DNA of 64,000 nucleotides from Bacteroidia bacterium (GCA_030654175.1 JAURXZ010000035.1:434001-498000); one strand, 5' to 3'. Positions 25,299 to 35,483 are shown, counted from the stretch's first letter. Made by a program: numbers and translations. Notes: generated from the sequence alone by a model not told the origin.

Positions 25299-26768
25299 AT
25301 GAATAAAAGAGTTGTCGTCATTGGTGCAGGATTCGCTGGGTTATCAGCCGCTACCACACTTGCACAAAAAGGATTTGACGTTACCCTACTCGAGAAGAAT
25401 ACTTCTCTGGGTGGTCGCGCACGTAAACTTGAGATTGATGGCTTTACGTTCGATATGGGTCCAAGCTGGTACTGGATGTCCGATGTGTTTGAAAATTATT
25501 TCTCTCAGTTCAATACCAGCGTTGCTAAAGAATACGAACTCATCCGCCTCGATCCGTCCTATGCCGTTTTTTTCAGTAAAGAAGAAGTGCTTCGCATCCC
25601 TGCTAATCTGAATGAGTTTTATGCCCTTTTTGAAAAATATGAACCGGGAAGCAGCATTCAACTCAAAAAATTCCTGAAAGAAGCTGAATACAAATACAAT
25701 GTGAGTATGAGCGATTTTGTTCACAAACCAAGTCTATCCATCCTTGAATTTGTAGATCTGCGCATCCTCAATGCCGCACTGAGAATGGATCTTTTTAAAT
25801 CGATGAGTAAATACATCCGCAAACATTTCAAAGATCCGAAATTGATTCAACTGCTTGAATTCCCTGTTATTTTTCTCGGTGCAAAACCAAATGAAACACC
25901 TGCATTGTACAGTATGATGAACTATGCTGATATCGTATTGGGCAGCTGGTATCCGATGACCGGCATGTTTGCTATTGTAGAAGCAATGGAAAGAGTAGCT
26001 CATGCACAAGGTGTAAAGATCAGAACAGGAGAAAAGGTTGAGAAGATTACTATTGAAAATGGAAAGGCAGTGAGTGTTTTTTCAAATGGAGTAGCGTACC
26101 CAGCTGATGCGGTAATCGGAGCTGCGGATTATAATCACATTGAACAAGATTTGTTGGAAGAGAAATATCGTAATTACACCAAAGAGTACTGGAAAACCAG
26201 GAAAATGGCTCCTTCCTGCCTGATGTATTACATTGGTGTGAACAAAAAAATTGCCGGACTCGAACATCACAATCTCTTTTTTGATGCACCTTTTGATCTC
26301 CATGCAGAAGAAATCTACGATCGTCCGCAATGGCCTTCCAATCCACTCTTCTACTCTACCTGCGCATCTAAAACAGACAAGAGTGTTGCACCGGAGGGAA
26401 AAGAAAATTTAGTACTTTTAATACCTATTGCTGTTGATATTGAAGATACGGAAGAAATTCGGGAAAAATATTTCAATATCATGATGGAAAGACTGGAACA
26501 TCTGACCGGACAAAGCATAAATGAACATGTGATTGTCAAAAAAAGTTATGCTTTGAACGATTTCAGGAAGGATTACAACTCTTTTGGCGGAAATGCATAC
26601 GGACTTGCAAACACATTAATGCAAACTGCAATACTTAAGCCTCGCTTAAAGAATAAAAAGGTACGCAATTTGTTTTATGCCGGCCAGTTAACAGTTCCAG
26701 GACCTGGAGTTCCACCATCGATTATATCCGGACAAGTGGCAGCGAAACAAGTACTAAAACTCTATTGA
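25299..26768 (+). CDS. crtI: CrtI-like phytoene desaturase/carotenoid oxidoreductase
   Basis: About 489 residues. VVVIGAGFAGLSAATTLAQKGFDVTLLEKN is the FAD motif, and GGRARKLEIDGFTFDMGPSWYWM follows as in phytoene desaturases. The C-terminal FAD signature is FYAGQLTVPGPGVPPSIISGQVAAKQ. It would oxidise a C30/C40 carotenoid precursor. No other carotenoid gene is adjacent. The ATG at 25299 is preferred to the TTG at 25293. By eye its GC content and use of C-ending codons are higher than most neighbours, which suggests a separate origin. Confidence 0.85.
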   Translation: MNKRVVVIGAGFAGLSAATTLAQKGFDVTLLEKNTSLGGRARKLEIDGFTFDMGPSWYWMSDVFENYFSQFNTSVAKEYELIRLDPSYAVFFSKEEVLRIPANLNEFYALFEKYEPGSSIQLKKFLKEAEYKYNVSMSDFVHKPSLSILEFVDLRILNAALRMDLFKSMSKYIRKHFKDPKLIQLLEFPVIFLGAKPNETPALYSMMNYADIVLGSWYPMTGMFAIVEAMERVAHAQGVKIRTGEKVEKITIENGKAVSVFSNGVAYPADAVIGAADYNHIEQDLLEEKYRNYTKEYWKTRKMAPSCLMYYIGVNKKIAGLEHHNLFFDAPFDLHAEEIYDRPQWPSNPLFYSTCASKTDKSVAPEGKENLVLLIPIAVDIEDTEEIREKYFNIMMERLEHLTGQSINEHVIVKKSYALNDFRKDYNSFGGNAYGLANTLMQTAILKPRLKNKKVRNLFYAGQLTVPGPGVPPSIISGQVAAKQVLKLY

Positions 26769-26829
26769 CTGAAAGTTCCATAGGTTGTTAGAAAGAAATA
26801 TTAAGACCATATCCATTTACAAATCGAAT

Positions 26830-27021
26830 AGTTGCCCAACAAATGCATAAGCACATAGTAAAAAAACTAAAGGGTAGATAATGGGGAGGGGCATTTTGGG
26901 CTATCCATTACAGAGTTTGGAGTGCTAAAATATTACAGAAGAATTGGTACAGGAATATTTGGAACACCATAGAATTCCTGACAATATTAAAAAGAATAAT
27001 ATTATACTTGTAACGAACTGA
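26830..27021 (+). pseudogene. IS200/IS605-family TnpA remnant
   Basis: In one frame HKHIVKKLKGR is followed by a stop and then WGGAFWAIHY. In the next frame ITEELVQEYLEHHRIP continues to a stop at 27019-27021. These resemble the C-terminal half of TnpA Y1 transposases (LKGR ... WGGxFWxxxY ... YIExxR), with one stop and one frameshift. The N-terminal half is missing. The copy is inactive. Confidence 0.6.
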
Positions 27022-27025
27022 GACA

Positions 27026-27285
27026 ATGAATTACAAAAAATTAGTATTAACATTAAAGGATGAAAGACATGCAGTTATATTTATTGTCGAAATCCAAAAC
27101 AATGCTCTCCAAGAAGCATCAAAGCAAATTTTCTGAAACTACCAATTGGTGTAGATTTGGGATTCTATACAGGAAGATATGCTAATGATACTACTGAAGA
27201 AACTATTATTTCGGATATCCTTAAAAGGCTGGAAATTGATAAAAATTCCGGATATTATTTCATCAGGGAAGAGCATTCAGAATAG
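27026..27285 (+). pseudogene. Frameshifted small gene, unknown
   Basis: An ATG at 27026 opens MNYKKLVLTLKDERHAVIFIVEIQNN and runs to a stop. In another frame KLPIGVDLGFYTGRYANDT and EETIISDILKRLEIDKNS continue to 27285. The two halves read as plausible protein in different frames, so I take this as one broken gene, possibly part of the IS remnant neighbourhood. No family is recognised. Confidence 0.35.
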
Positions 27286-27393
27286 GGTTCTTCCATATAT
27301 TCATTTTTACAACAAAATAATAGCGTTTTGACAGATATTATTAAGGTGTAAATGGAAACAATAATAATTGATTAGGACTGTAATTTTATAAAT

Positions 27394-27843
27394 ATGAATT
27401 TGGAACAAGAAATTAAGCAGAGTAAATTCAGGAGTGAATTTCAAAAAACGATTATAAATATTTATTACACTAACAGCTATATTTTTTCAAAGTTTCAGGA
27501 TTTGCTTTCTGAATACAAATTAACAGTTCAGCAATATAATATTCTACGAATACTTCGAGGACAATTTCCTGAAACAGCTTCAATTGGAACAATAAAGGAA
27601 AGAATGCTTGATAAAAATTCGGACATAACAAGAATAATTGACCGGCTAATTATTAAGCAATTAGCCGAAAGAAAAAACAGTATAAGTGATAGGCGAGTTG
27701 CTGAGATTAAAATAACAAAAAAAGGGTTGAGCCTTCTTAAGAAAATGGATTTAGTTGATTTAAAATCGGATAATATCCTCTCGCATTTAAATGAAACAGA
27801 CCTAAAGAAACTAAACGAGCTTTTAGATAAGATTAGAATTTAG
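27394..27843 (+). CDS. MarR-family regulator
   Basis: 149 residues. LTVQQYNILRILRGQFPETASIGTIKERMLDKNSDITRIIDRLIIKQLAERKNSISDRRVAEIKITKKG is the winged helix with the DRR wing. The N-terminal KTIINIYYTNSYIFSKFQDLL and C-terminal LKKLNELLDKIR match the MarR protein at 35797, so the two are paralogues. It lies 40 bp upstream of a GTTTAAAC operator. Confidence 0.85.
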   Translation: MNLEQEIKQSKFRSEFQKTIINIYYTNSYIFSKFQDLLSEYKLTVQQYNILRILRGQFPETASIGTIKERMLDKNSDITRIIDRLIIKQLAERKNSISDRRVAEIKITKKGLSLLKKMDLVDLKSDNILSHLNETDLKKLNELLDKIRI

Positions 27844-27883
27844 GCCGAAAACCTTTTATTTTTCATGGAATAAAAATTTATTT

Positions 27884-27923
27884 GTTTAAACAAGTATTGT
27901 TTAACGATTATTTACTATCTTAG
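27884..27923 (+). promoter_or_regulatory. Paired GTTTAAAC operator upstream of the 27950 gene
   Basis: GTTTAAAC (27884-27891) and GTTTAACG (27899-27906) with a 7-bp spacer, followed by TATCTTAG (27916-27923), one mismatch from TAnnTTTG. The arrangement matches 22609 in order and period. It would control the gene starting at 27950. Confidence 0.6.
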
Positions 27924-27949
27924 TATATATTAATATAGATTAGGATTCA

Positions 27950-28441
27950 ATGCCAAAAGAAATTGCATGGGAAATTGTTAAAGAAAATAACATCCAAAAA
28001 ATAAATTACCTCATAACGAATTTGCATCAGCCGGAAATCGAACTTGATGTAATTAGTTTGATTTATGAAATCAGTTTAATCAAGCCTGATCTTCTCGTAG
28101 ATCATTTTAGTGATATAGCGATATGTCTAAATTCAAATAATTGCAACGTACATAAATTTACCTTGCTAACGTTTTCAAATTTAGCCTATAAAAAATTAGA
28201 GAATATATGGGATTGTCGCGACAGAATATGTGATATAATAACGGCCGGAGACATTCTTGTTTTAGAATCTGGACTTTCACTTTTTTTAGAAATGGCAAAA
28301 TTCGGGGATGAGAAAGTAAGAAATGACGCCTCTCATTGTATTTCAGTAATTCTTGAATTTCTTCCCGTTGAAAACCTTCAAAAATTTACTAAAGCCATTG
28401 CTGAATCGGATATTTTATTTAAGGAAAAAATCTTACAATAA
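27950..28441 (+). CDS. HEAT-repeat-like protein
   Basis: 163 residues, almost all helical. Repeats such as VISLIYEISLIKPDLLVDHFSDIAICLNS, FTLLTFSNLAYKKLENIW and LESGLSLFLEMAKFGDEKVRNDASHCISVILEFLP have HEAT/ARM spacing of about 35-40 residues. The ATG is 27 bp after the candidate promoter box. It has no enzyme motif and is likely a protein-binding scaffold. It is adjacent to MarR genes at both ends; its role is unknown. Confidence 0.6.
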   Translation: MPKEIAWEIVKENNIQKINYLITNLHQPEIELDVISLIYEISLIKPDLLVDHFSDIAICLNSNNCNVHKFTLLTFSNLAYKKLENIWDCRDRICDIITAGDILVLESGLSLFLEMAKFGDEKVRNDASHCISVILEFLPVENLQKFTKAIAESDILFKEKILQ

Positions 28442-28534
28442 TTGACAAAAGAACAAGTTTGCTTAACTAATCTTTACTTATACGTTCATAATTTTATATA
28501 TTTAGAAGAACAAGTAAGCATTCTCTTAATTAAA

Positions 28535-28951
28535 TTAAATTAAATTCCCTAGCATAACATTTAAACTTTGCTTAAATACTTTCACTTCTTTTTTGGGAAT
28601 GTCTTTGAAAGAAAATTCATCAGCTTTCTTATATGCATTAGTTATTAAGGAAATATCCTTGTTAGCTTTTTCTGTTAAATAAATAAAGTTTTGCCTTCTA
28701 TCCTTTGGATTTGAAATTCTCTTAACATATCCGGATTTCACTAAATAATCTATCATTTGCACCAGTGACGACTTCTCAACATGGATTATTTCACTTATCT
28801 CTTTTTGAGTCAGTTTCTTTTTCGACTCATTAATAACAAAAAGTATTATATAATCCCTATCAATACTTAAACCGTTTAAATAACTTGCAACAGCTTTGTG
28901 ATAAAGCTTTGAAATATTATTTAAACGGTCTATGAGAGATAAATTATTCAT
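28535..28951 (-). CDS. MarR-family regulator at the end of the efflux operon
   Basis: About 138 residues from ATG 28951. DRDYIILFVINESKKKLTQKEISEIIHVEKSSLVQMIDYLVKSGYVKRISNPKDRRQNFIYLTEKA is a full winged helix. The ATG is 11 bp after the RND pump stop, and the strand is the same, so it is probably co-transcribed with the pump. It is paralogous to the regulator at 21967. Confidence 0.85.
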   Translation of the reverse strand: MNNLSLIDRLNNISKLYHKAVASYLNGLSIDRDYIILFVINESKKKLTQKEISEIIHVEKSSLVQMIDYLVKSGYVKRISNPKDRRQNFIYLTEKANKDISLITNAYKKADEFSFKDIPKKEVKVFKQSLNVMLGNLI

Positions 28952-28961
28952 CAATTGAAAT

Positions 28962-31900
28962 TTAATTTGAAGCAATCGTAACCTTCTTTTTTCTAACACC
29001 TGAAATTACTCTTTTGGTTTTTTCTTTGGTTTTAAATGCAATTAAATACATTACAGGAACTAATATTAACGTGATAAAGGTTGCGAAACTTAATCCGAAA
29101 ATAATTGTCCATGACAAAGGACCCCAAAACGCAACAGAATCACCCCCAAAATAAATTTTTGGGTTTAATTCTGTAAACATGGTAACAAAATCAATATTAA
29201 ACCCTACAGCAAGTGGAATCATGCCCAATATTGTAGCCGTAGCAGTTAAAATTACGGGAGTCATTCTTATGCGTCCACCTTCAACAACAGCCTCTCGAAC
29301 CGACATGCCATTCTCAACAAGGGTATCGGTAAATTCTACGAGTAATATACCATTCCTGACGACTATTCCAGCTAAAGCAACAATTCCAATTCCAGTCATT
29401 ACAACTGAAATATCCATATTGAAAATAGCCAAGCCAAGGAGAACACCAATTACACTTAAAATAATTTCAGACAGAATTATTAATGTTTTACTAAATGAAT
29501 TAAACTGAATAATTAATATCAATAAAATTATAAAAACGGAAATCATCAAAGCTCGTCCCATAAATGCAGCCGCTTCTTTTTGTTCCTCCTTTTCGCCTGT
29601 TAATTCAACAATTACACCTTGCGGAGTTTTAAAGTTTTTTGTAACCGATAGCAATGCCGCATTTACTTTATTAGCATTAAATCCGGAAAGTACATTAGAA
29701 GAAAGAGTAATTACTCTTTTTTGATTTTTTCTTTTTATTCCTCCGTAAGTGCTAGTGTAATCTACTTTAGCAAAAGCGGATAATGGAATTTGGCGGATAG
29801 CACCACCCATATTCATGTCACGGTAGGTAATTTTAAGATTTTGCAACTCTTCAATATTATTTCTCTGTGACTTATTATAACGAAGCATGATTGGATAATC
29901 ATCGTTTGCATCTTTAAAGCGAGAAACCTCCTTACCATAAACTGCATTACGAAGTTCCATTCCTATTTGAGCAGTTGATATTCCTTCTCTATTTGCTCGT
30001 TCCCTGTCAATATTAATTTTTATTTCAGGCTTATTTAGTTGCAAGTCAGATTTAAGTTCTTCTACGCCAGCTATCTGAAGCGAATCAAGCATTTTCTTTA
30101 GGGAAAGTGAGGTTGCCACCAAATCTTCAAATTTATCACCACTTATTTCAATATTAATAGGTTTGGCAGTAGGTGGCCCATTTTGTTCTTGATCAACAGA
30201 CATCTCAACTCCCGGAATACCTTTAACGGCAGTTCTAATTTCATCTAAATATTTTGCAGTTGAAACCCCATCTCGCAATCCAAATTCAACAAATGCTACT
30301 CCAACCTTTGCTTTGTTTGAATACTTTCCTCTGTCATCTCTATTTTCAGAAGCACCAACAGCTACGTTTGTAATTACTGATTCAACTATTGGATTTTTTT
30401 CTCCAATTACCTTATATATTCTACCTTCGATTATTTTCGCAATGGAGTCGGTCGCGGAAGCTTTTGTACCAACGGGTAAGGTTGCATATACATAAATAAA
30501 ATTGGGATCTCCTTTAGGAAAAAAAACTACTTTAGGATTTCTTAATGCTGTAAGCATTACAGAACCAATAAGCAAGGCTATTGTTAATCCAACAACTTTA
30601 TATGGCCGATCAAGTGTCCAATTCAAAAATCGTGCGTATAAATTCTGGACAGCAGGCCATGTTTTTTCCTGAAACCTGACAATCATTTTTTCAATTAATA
30701 AACTATACAAAGTATAAATCAGTAACATTAAAATAATGAAATTTCCTTTTCCTGGAGATCCTGTGATATAACACAATAAAGCAATCATTACCATTACAAC
30801 AGCAGTAATAATTAGTCCTTTACGACTTTTTTTACCATGCTGCTTTTCATGTGGCTTCATAAAATTAACTGCAAATACCGGATTAATAATATAAGCAACG
30901 ATAAGCGATGCACTCAATGTAATAATCATTGTTACGGGCATAAAGTGCATAAATTTACCTATAGTACCTCCCCAAAACGCAAGTGGTATAAAGGGTGCAA
31001 GTGTTGTTATGGTTCCTGATAATACAGGGAGAAATACTTCACCTGCCGCTTGCTTAGCCGCAGTAACAATATTCTTTTTTCCGTTATCGAAAATCCGGTG
31101 CGTATTTTCTATAACAACAACTGCATCATCAACCACAATACCTAAACCAAGCAGAAAAGCAAACAATACAATCATATTCATTGTGAATCCAATACCGGGT
31201 AAAATCATAAATGCGATAAACATGGATAGAGGTACAGATAATCCAACGAAAATTGCATTAGTAGCACCCATAAAGAACATCAGAATAATTGTTACGAGAA
31301 TAAAGCCAATGATTATGGTATTAATTAAATCGTGCAATGTAGTTCGGGTTTGAGACGATTGATCTCCTGTTGTTTTAATAACCAAATCTTCAGGAAATGA
31401 TGATTTTTTCATTTCAAGTATAATCTCATTAATCTTATCAGAAGCATTAATCAGGTTTTCACCACCTCTTTTAATGATATTTAAAGTAATTACCTTTTTG
31501 TTATCAAGGTGGCCATAACTTTCTTGTTCCAGAAAACCATCTTTAACATCAGCAACATCTTTTAAATAAACAGGTGCGCCAACCATTGAATTAACAACAA
31601 TGTTTTTTATGTTATCAATATCCGAAAACTCTCCTGAAACACTTATTGTTCTTGCCATTTCATCCATATCAACACTTCCACCGGAAATAATCAAATTTTC
31701 TGAAGCAATGGCCCTTTCTATATCTGTCATTGAAAGTTTGGCAGCATGCATTCTGTACATGTCCACATTAATTTGAATTTCCCTTTCTAAAGCTCCAACC
31801 ATATCCGCTCTTGTAATCTCCTTAAGAGATTCTATTCTGTCTTGTAACTCATCTGCATATTTTTTTAACTGGCTTAATTCATAATCTCCTGATATGTTCA

Positions 31901-32345
31901 CAAACATTATCGGCATTTCAGAAAATTCCACCTCCATCACGCTTGGTTCGGAAGGGAGGTCTTTCGGCAAATCTTTTTTTGCCTTATCTACTGCATCCTT
32001 TACCTTTTGTTTTGCTACAGCAACCTCTACATCTGTATTAAATTCAATAATGATATTAGAGAAATCCTGTACGGAATTACTTGTAAGCTTCTTTACTCCG
32101 GATATAGATTTAATCTGTTTTTCAAGTGGTTTACAAACAAGATTTTCAATGTCTTTTGGCGAACTACCAGGGTAAACAGTACTTACATAAATTGTAGGGA
32201 TAACAATATCCGGGAATTTTTCCTTAGGAATACTGTTGTATGAAAACATTCCTGCTAACGTTATAAAAATGGTTAGCACGTAGATGGCCGATTTATTATC
32301 AATAGACCAACTTGTTAATTTGAACTCTTTAAATTTCTTTTCCAC
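28962..32345 (-). CDS. RND-family efflux transporter permease
   Basis: 1127 residues with the AcrB-type layout. A first membrane helix (AIYVLTIFITLAGMFSY) is followed by IPKEKFPDIVIPTIYVSTVYPGSSP, a periplasmic porter region, and two six-helix blocks. GIVVDDAVVVIENTHRI holds the paired aspartates of the proton relay in TM4. The second half repeats the fold, with GIVVRNGILLVEFTDTLVENG. The N- and C-terminal halves are of normal length. It works with the adaptor at 32357 and TolC-like 33513 to export drugs or other toxic compounds across both membranes. Confidence 0.92.
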   Translation of the reverse strand: MEKKFKEFKLTSWSIDNKSAIYVLTIFITLAGMFSYNSIPKEKFPDIVIPTIYVSTVYPGSSPKDIENLVCKPLEKQIKSISGVKKLTSNSVQDFSNIIIEFNTDVEVAVAKQKVKDAVDKAKKDLPKDLPSEPSVMEVEFSEMPIMFVNISGDYELSQLKKYADELQDRIESLKEITRADMVGALEREIQINVDMYRMHAAKLSMTDIERAIASENLIISGGSVDMDEMARTISVSGEFSDIDNIKNIVVNSMVGAPVYLKDVADVKDGFLEQESYGHLDNKKVITLNIIKRGGENLINASDKINEIILEMKKSSFPEDLVIKTTGDQSSQTRTTLHDLINTIIIGFILVTIILMFFMGATNAIFVGLSVPLSMFIAFMILPGIGFTMNMIVLFAFLLGLGIVVDDAVVVIENTHRIFDNGKKNIVTAAKQAAGEVFLPVLSGTITTLAPFIPLAFWGGTIGKFMHFMPVTMIITLSASLIVAYIINPVFAVNFMKPHEKQHGKKSRKGLIITAVVMVMIALLCYITGSPGKGNFIILMLLIYTLYSLLIEKMIVRFQEKTWPAVQNLYARFLNWTLDRPYKVVGLTIALLIGSVMLTALRNPKVVFFPKGDPNFIYVYATLPVGTKASATDSIAKIIEGRIYKVIGEKNPIVESVITNVAVGASENRDDRGKYSNKAKVGVAFVEFGLRDGVSTAKYLDEIRTAVKGIPGVEMSVDQEQNGPPTAKPINIEISGDKFEDLVATSLSLKKMLDSLQIAGVEELKSDLQLNKPEIKINIDRERANREGISTAQIGMELRNAVYGKEVSRFKDANDDYPIMLRYNKSQRNNIEELQNLKITYRDMNMGGAIRQIPLSAFAKVDYTSTYGGIKRKNQKRVITLSSNVLSGFNANKVNAALLSVTKNFKTPQGVIVELTGEKEEQKEAAAFMGRALMISVFIILLILIIQFNSFSKTLIILSEIILSVIGVLLGLAIFNMDISVVMTGIGIVALAGIVVRNGILLVEFTDTLVENGMSVREAVVEGGRIRMTPVILTATATILGMIPLAVGFNIDFVTMFTELNPKIYFGGDSVAFWGPLSWTIIFGLSFATFITLILVPVMYLIAFKTKEKTKRVISGVRKKKVTIASN

Positions 32346-32356
32346 AATTAAAATAT

Positions 32357-33472
32357 TTAGTATTTAATTAACATGCCTTCGGTTAAATCCAAATAACCTG
32401 ACGTTATTAGTTTGTCATTTAGGTTTAATCCCGTAATTATTTCTGCTTTGCCGTTATAAATCTGCCCAAGAGTAACATCCTTTCTTATTGCAATTTCTTT
32501 TCCGTTTTTAACACCAACAATATAAACATATTCAGAAGTGCCTGAATGTTGGATAATGTTGAGTGGAACTACAATCGCTGAGTCCTTTTGGTAATCAACA
32601 ACCTTTAGAACAGCAATCATGTTCGGCCTATAATCTTGATTTTGTGAATCTAAATCTGCTTCCGCACTAAAAGTTCTGGTTGTATTATTTATAACTTTAG
32701 AAGTATAAAATATTTTTGATGGAATTTCTTTATTTAAATCAGGTAAGAAAATTACAACATCGTTTCCTTTTTTCACCTTTGAAGCATAGGATTCAGAAAT
32801 TTCAGCTTTCGCTTTTAATTTATTAAGGTTGACCACCCTTATTGCCGGCATACCAGGCATTACTGATTGACCTATTTTTATATCAATCCCATCAACTACC
32901 CCGTTAATGGGTGATTTTATTTTTGAAAGCTCCATTTGCTCTTTTAGAGTTGAAATTTTTTTCTCTAAACTTTCCTTATTGTTTTTAGCAGATAAAAATT
33001 GTATTTCCGTGCCAATTTTTTGATCCCACAAATTTTTCTGTTTTTCATAAACATCCGATGCAAAAGCAAGTGCGTTTTTTAGTTCCTCTAAACTTTGCTT
33101 AAAAACAGAATTATCAAGTTCAGCGAGCACCTGTCCTTCCGAAACCTCATCCCCTTCATTCACTAATATACGGTCAACAGCTCCAGCCATTTTACCGCTA
33201 ACAGTTACATTTTCGTCACCATCTACACGACCTTGAACATCTATAAAATGTTTGAAGGTTTCAAAAGTGATGGGCTTTATGGAGATGTCTTTTGTTTTTA
33301 GATTACTAATTGTTGTATCGCCACTTAAAGCAATCTCATCTTCAAGTTTTTTTATTTGCTCTAATAAATCAGAACTTTGCTGCTTGAGTTTTTCCAGTTT
33401 GGCCTTTTTATCTCCCGATCCGCAAGAGGCTATTAATCCTGTTATGAAGATTATAAATACTAATTTTTTCAT
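32357..33472 (-). CDS. RND periplasmic adaptor (membrane fusion protein), lipoprotein
   Basis: 371 residues. FIIFITGLIASCGSGDKK is a lipoprotein signal. A coiled hairpin (LEKLKQQSSDLLEQIKKLEDEI, ALAFASDVYEKQKNL) is flanked by lipoyl halves (VSGKMAGAVDRILVNEGDEVSEGQVLAELD and KIKSPINGVVDGIDIKIGQSV). The C-terminal beta-barrel and proximal domains follow. It is 12 bp after the RND gene on the genomic map and transcribed before it. It links the pump to the TolC-like channel. Confidence 0.9.
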   Translation of the reverse strand: MKKLVFIIFITGLIASCGSGDKKAKLEKLKQQSSDLLEQIKKLEDEIALSGDTTISNLKTKDISIKPITFETFKHFIDVQGRVDGDENVTVSGKMAGAVDRILVNEGDEVSEGQVLAELDNSVFKQSLEELKNALAFASDVYEKQKNLWDQKIGTEIQFLSAKNNKESLEKKISTLKEQMELSKIKSPINGVVDGIDIKIGQSVMPGMPAIRVVNLNKLKAKAEISESYASKVKKGNDVVIFLPDLNKEIPSKIFYTSKVINNTTRTFSAEADLDSQNQDYRPNMIAVLKVVDYQKDSAIVVPLNIIQHSGTSEYVYIVGVKNGKEIAIRKDVTLGQIYNGKAEIITGLNLNDKLITSGYLDLTEGMLIKY

Positions 33473-33512
33473 ATGTAGTTGAGTTGTTTTATTTTTAAGT
33501 TTATTCTTTAAT

Positions 33513-34859
33513 TTATTTTATTACACCTGCGGCCTTTTCGTAGTCAACTTTTGCTGTAAAATATTCGTACAAAGCATTATAATAATTGGTTTGAGCCTCT
33601 TTTAATGCCGTTTCTGCATTCATAACTTCAATGCTGGAACCACTGCCTTGCTCGTATTTTTTCTTTGCAACATCATAAACCTCTTTCGCAAGTTCTATAT
33701 TGGTTTTTTGAATATTTAATGTGTTCAAAGCGTTTAATAAGCTTGATTTAGAAGTTTCAATTTCCAAATCAATAGCATTCTTTAAGTTATTCATATTGTT
33801 AACCGTCTTCATCAAATTAACTTTGGATTGCTGCAATCTATAATGATTTTGAAAACCATCGAACAACGGAAGATTTATAGTTCCTCCAATTATTCCGATT
33901 GGATACCATTTTTTGCTGGCGTCAAAAAAGTCAAACTCGTTTCGTTGTGCTTGTGCACTGTAATTACCATATAGAAATATGGAAGGTAAATATCTTAATT
34001 TACCTCTCTTCACATCAAGTTCGTTTAATCTTTGTTGAGATTCCAATAAAGAATATTCAATCCGATTTTTATAATTCAATTCACTAGAAGTAGAAATATC
34101 AAATACCGGAATATTATCAAGATGCAAGGAGTCTGTAAGGTTAATTTGCGATTTAATTTCCATTCCCATTTGAAATTTCAAAACACTTTCCGTCAACCCA
34201 ACTAAACGATCTATTTTTTCCTTTTCCGAAAGCAAATTATTATAAGCAACAGTTACACGTGTAACATCAATTTTCTCAACAAAACCATTTGTGTTTAATA
34301 ATTTGGTGTCTTCAACTAATTTTTTCAAACGATCCACATTAGCTTGAAGCAATTTCAACCTTTCTTTGCTCACCAAAGCGGTATAATAGGCTTTAGTAAC
34401 TGTAGCTTTGGTTTCAATTTGTGAACGCTGATAATTTTTTTCTGATAATTCTAAAAATGACTTTGAGGATTGTAAGGCAACGATGTAGTCACTATTAAAA
34501 ACAATCTGACTAGCCTGAATCGAGCCTGTAGCGTTGTATTTTACACCAAATTGCACTGGAATGTAGGTTCCGGGAGGCGCGCCAAAAAATTCTCCAGGAA
34601 GTAATTGCGTTGGTAGCTTCTCATAATCTTTAACATCAAAAGAAGAAGATATTTGAGGAAGCCCCATACCTGTTATTTCTTTTTTCTTATACCTTGAGGC
34701 ATCAATATCCAACTCGGCATTTTTTATACTAGAGTTATTTGCTAATGCAAATTCAATTGCTTCTTTCAATGAAAGGTTTTTTGCAGGCTCGTTCTTATTT
34801 TGAGCAACTGTTTGAAAAGAGATGACAGCGCCAATTATTATTATTGAAATATTTTTCAT
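33513..34859 (-). CDS. TolC-family outer-membrane efflux protein
   Basis: 448 residues. A signal peptide (ISIIIIGAVISFQTVAQ) precedes the duplicated helical OEP domain (LKEAIEFALANNSSIKNAELDIDASRYKKKE; IELAKEVYDVAKKKYEQGSGSSIEVMNAETALKEAQTNYYNALYEY). This forms the trimeric periplasmic channel. It is the second gene of the TetR-TolC-adaptor-RND-MarR operon. Confidence 0.9.
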   Translation of the reverse strand: MKNISIIIIGAVISFQTVAQNKNEPAKNLSLKEAIEFALANNSSIKNAELDIDASRYKKKEITGMGLPQISSSFDVKDYEKLPTQLLPGEFFGAPPGTYIPVQFGVKYNATGSIQASQIVFNSDYIVALQSSKSFLELSEKNYQRSQIETKATVTKAYYTALVSKERLKLLQANVDRLKKLVEDTKLLNTNGFVEKIDVTRVTVAYNNLLSEKEKIDRLVGLTESVLKFQMGMEIKSQINLTDSLHLDNIPVFDISTSSELNYKNRIEYSLLESQQRLNELDVKRGKLRYLPSIFLYGNYSAQAQRNEFDFFDASKKWYPIGIIGGTINLPLFDGFQNHYRLQQSKVNLMKTVNNMNNLKNAIDLEIETSKSSLLNALNTLNIQKTNIELAKEVYDVAKKKYEQGSGSSIEVMNAETALKEAQTNYYNALYEYFTAKVDYEKAAGVIK

Positions 34860-34862
34860 AAA

Positions 34863-35483
34863 TTATTCGTCTTCATTTATTTGTCTGTATTTATTTATTA
34901 GTTTATGCCCTTTCAAAGTAGTTATGCCATGTAAATAATGATCTAATAATTCAATTTGAATATCCGCAATTTTGTATTTTTCTTTATGAAATAACAAAGG
35001 ATTTAAAGCCATTTCAGTTTCTTCAATGCGCAGCCTGGCTAAAATTTCTTTATTTATTGTAAGCCTGTATAAACCTTCTTGAATACCTTTTTCCAAATTT
35101 TCCACAATCATTTGAAACAAAAAATTTTCTTTAAATTCTTTAAACTGTTTCCAAACAACAGGATGGTATTTTTGCAGATCATAAAATACGTGTGGGTTTA
35201 TTTCTGAAAACATTTCTGCTAAATGTTCCATTAAAAGAATAATCTCCTGTATTGAATTATTTGATTTTTTAAATATGTGTTCAAATTCTTTTTTGTTTTC
35301 ATTAATATTTTTTTCAAGTAGACATTCAATTAATTCTTCTTTATTCTTAAAAAATAAGTAAAGAGTTTTTTTCGACATCCCTATATGCCGACAAATATCA
35401 TCTACAGTTACTCTCTTTAATCCATACATAAAGAAAAGTTCCTTGGCGCCTTCAAGAATTTTATTTTGATGTCCTTTTTCCAT
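34863..35483 (-). CDS. TetR-family regulator of the efflux operon
   Basis: About 206 residues from ATG 35483 (a TTG at 35495 is also open). HQNKILEGAKELFFMYGLKRVTVDDICRHIGMSKKTLYLFFKNKEELIECLLEKN is the canonical N-terminal HTH. It lies 3 bp upstream of the TolC gene and likely represses this operon. The upstream region contains ACTATGAAAACTAT and ATAGTTTCC elements that form an imperfect palindrome near 35496-35527, a plausible operator. Confidence 0.88.
   Translation of the reverse strand: MEKGHQNKILEGAKELFFMYGLKRVTVDDICRHIGMSKKTLYLFFKNKEELIECLLEKNINENKKEFEHIFKKSNNSIQEIILLMEHLAEMFSEINPHVFYDLQKYHPVVWKQFKEFKENFLFQMIVENLEKGIQEGLYRLTINKEILARLRIEETEMALNPLLFHKEKYKIADIQIELLDHYLHGITTLKGHKLINKYRQINEDE

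Noticed and set aside
28535..28999. Longer start (28999) for the efflux-linked MarR gene
   Set aside because: The extension would overlap the pump's C-terminal codons and adds non-MarR residues (LEKRRLRLLQIKFQL).
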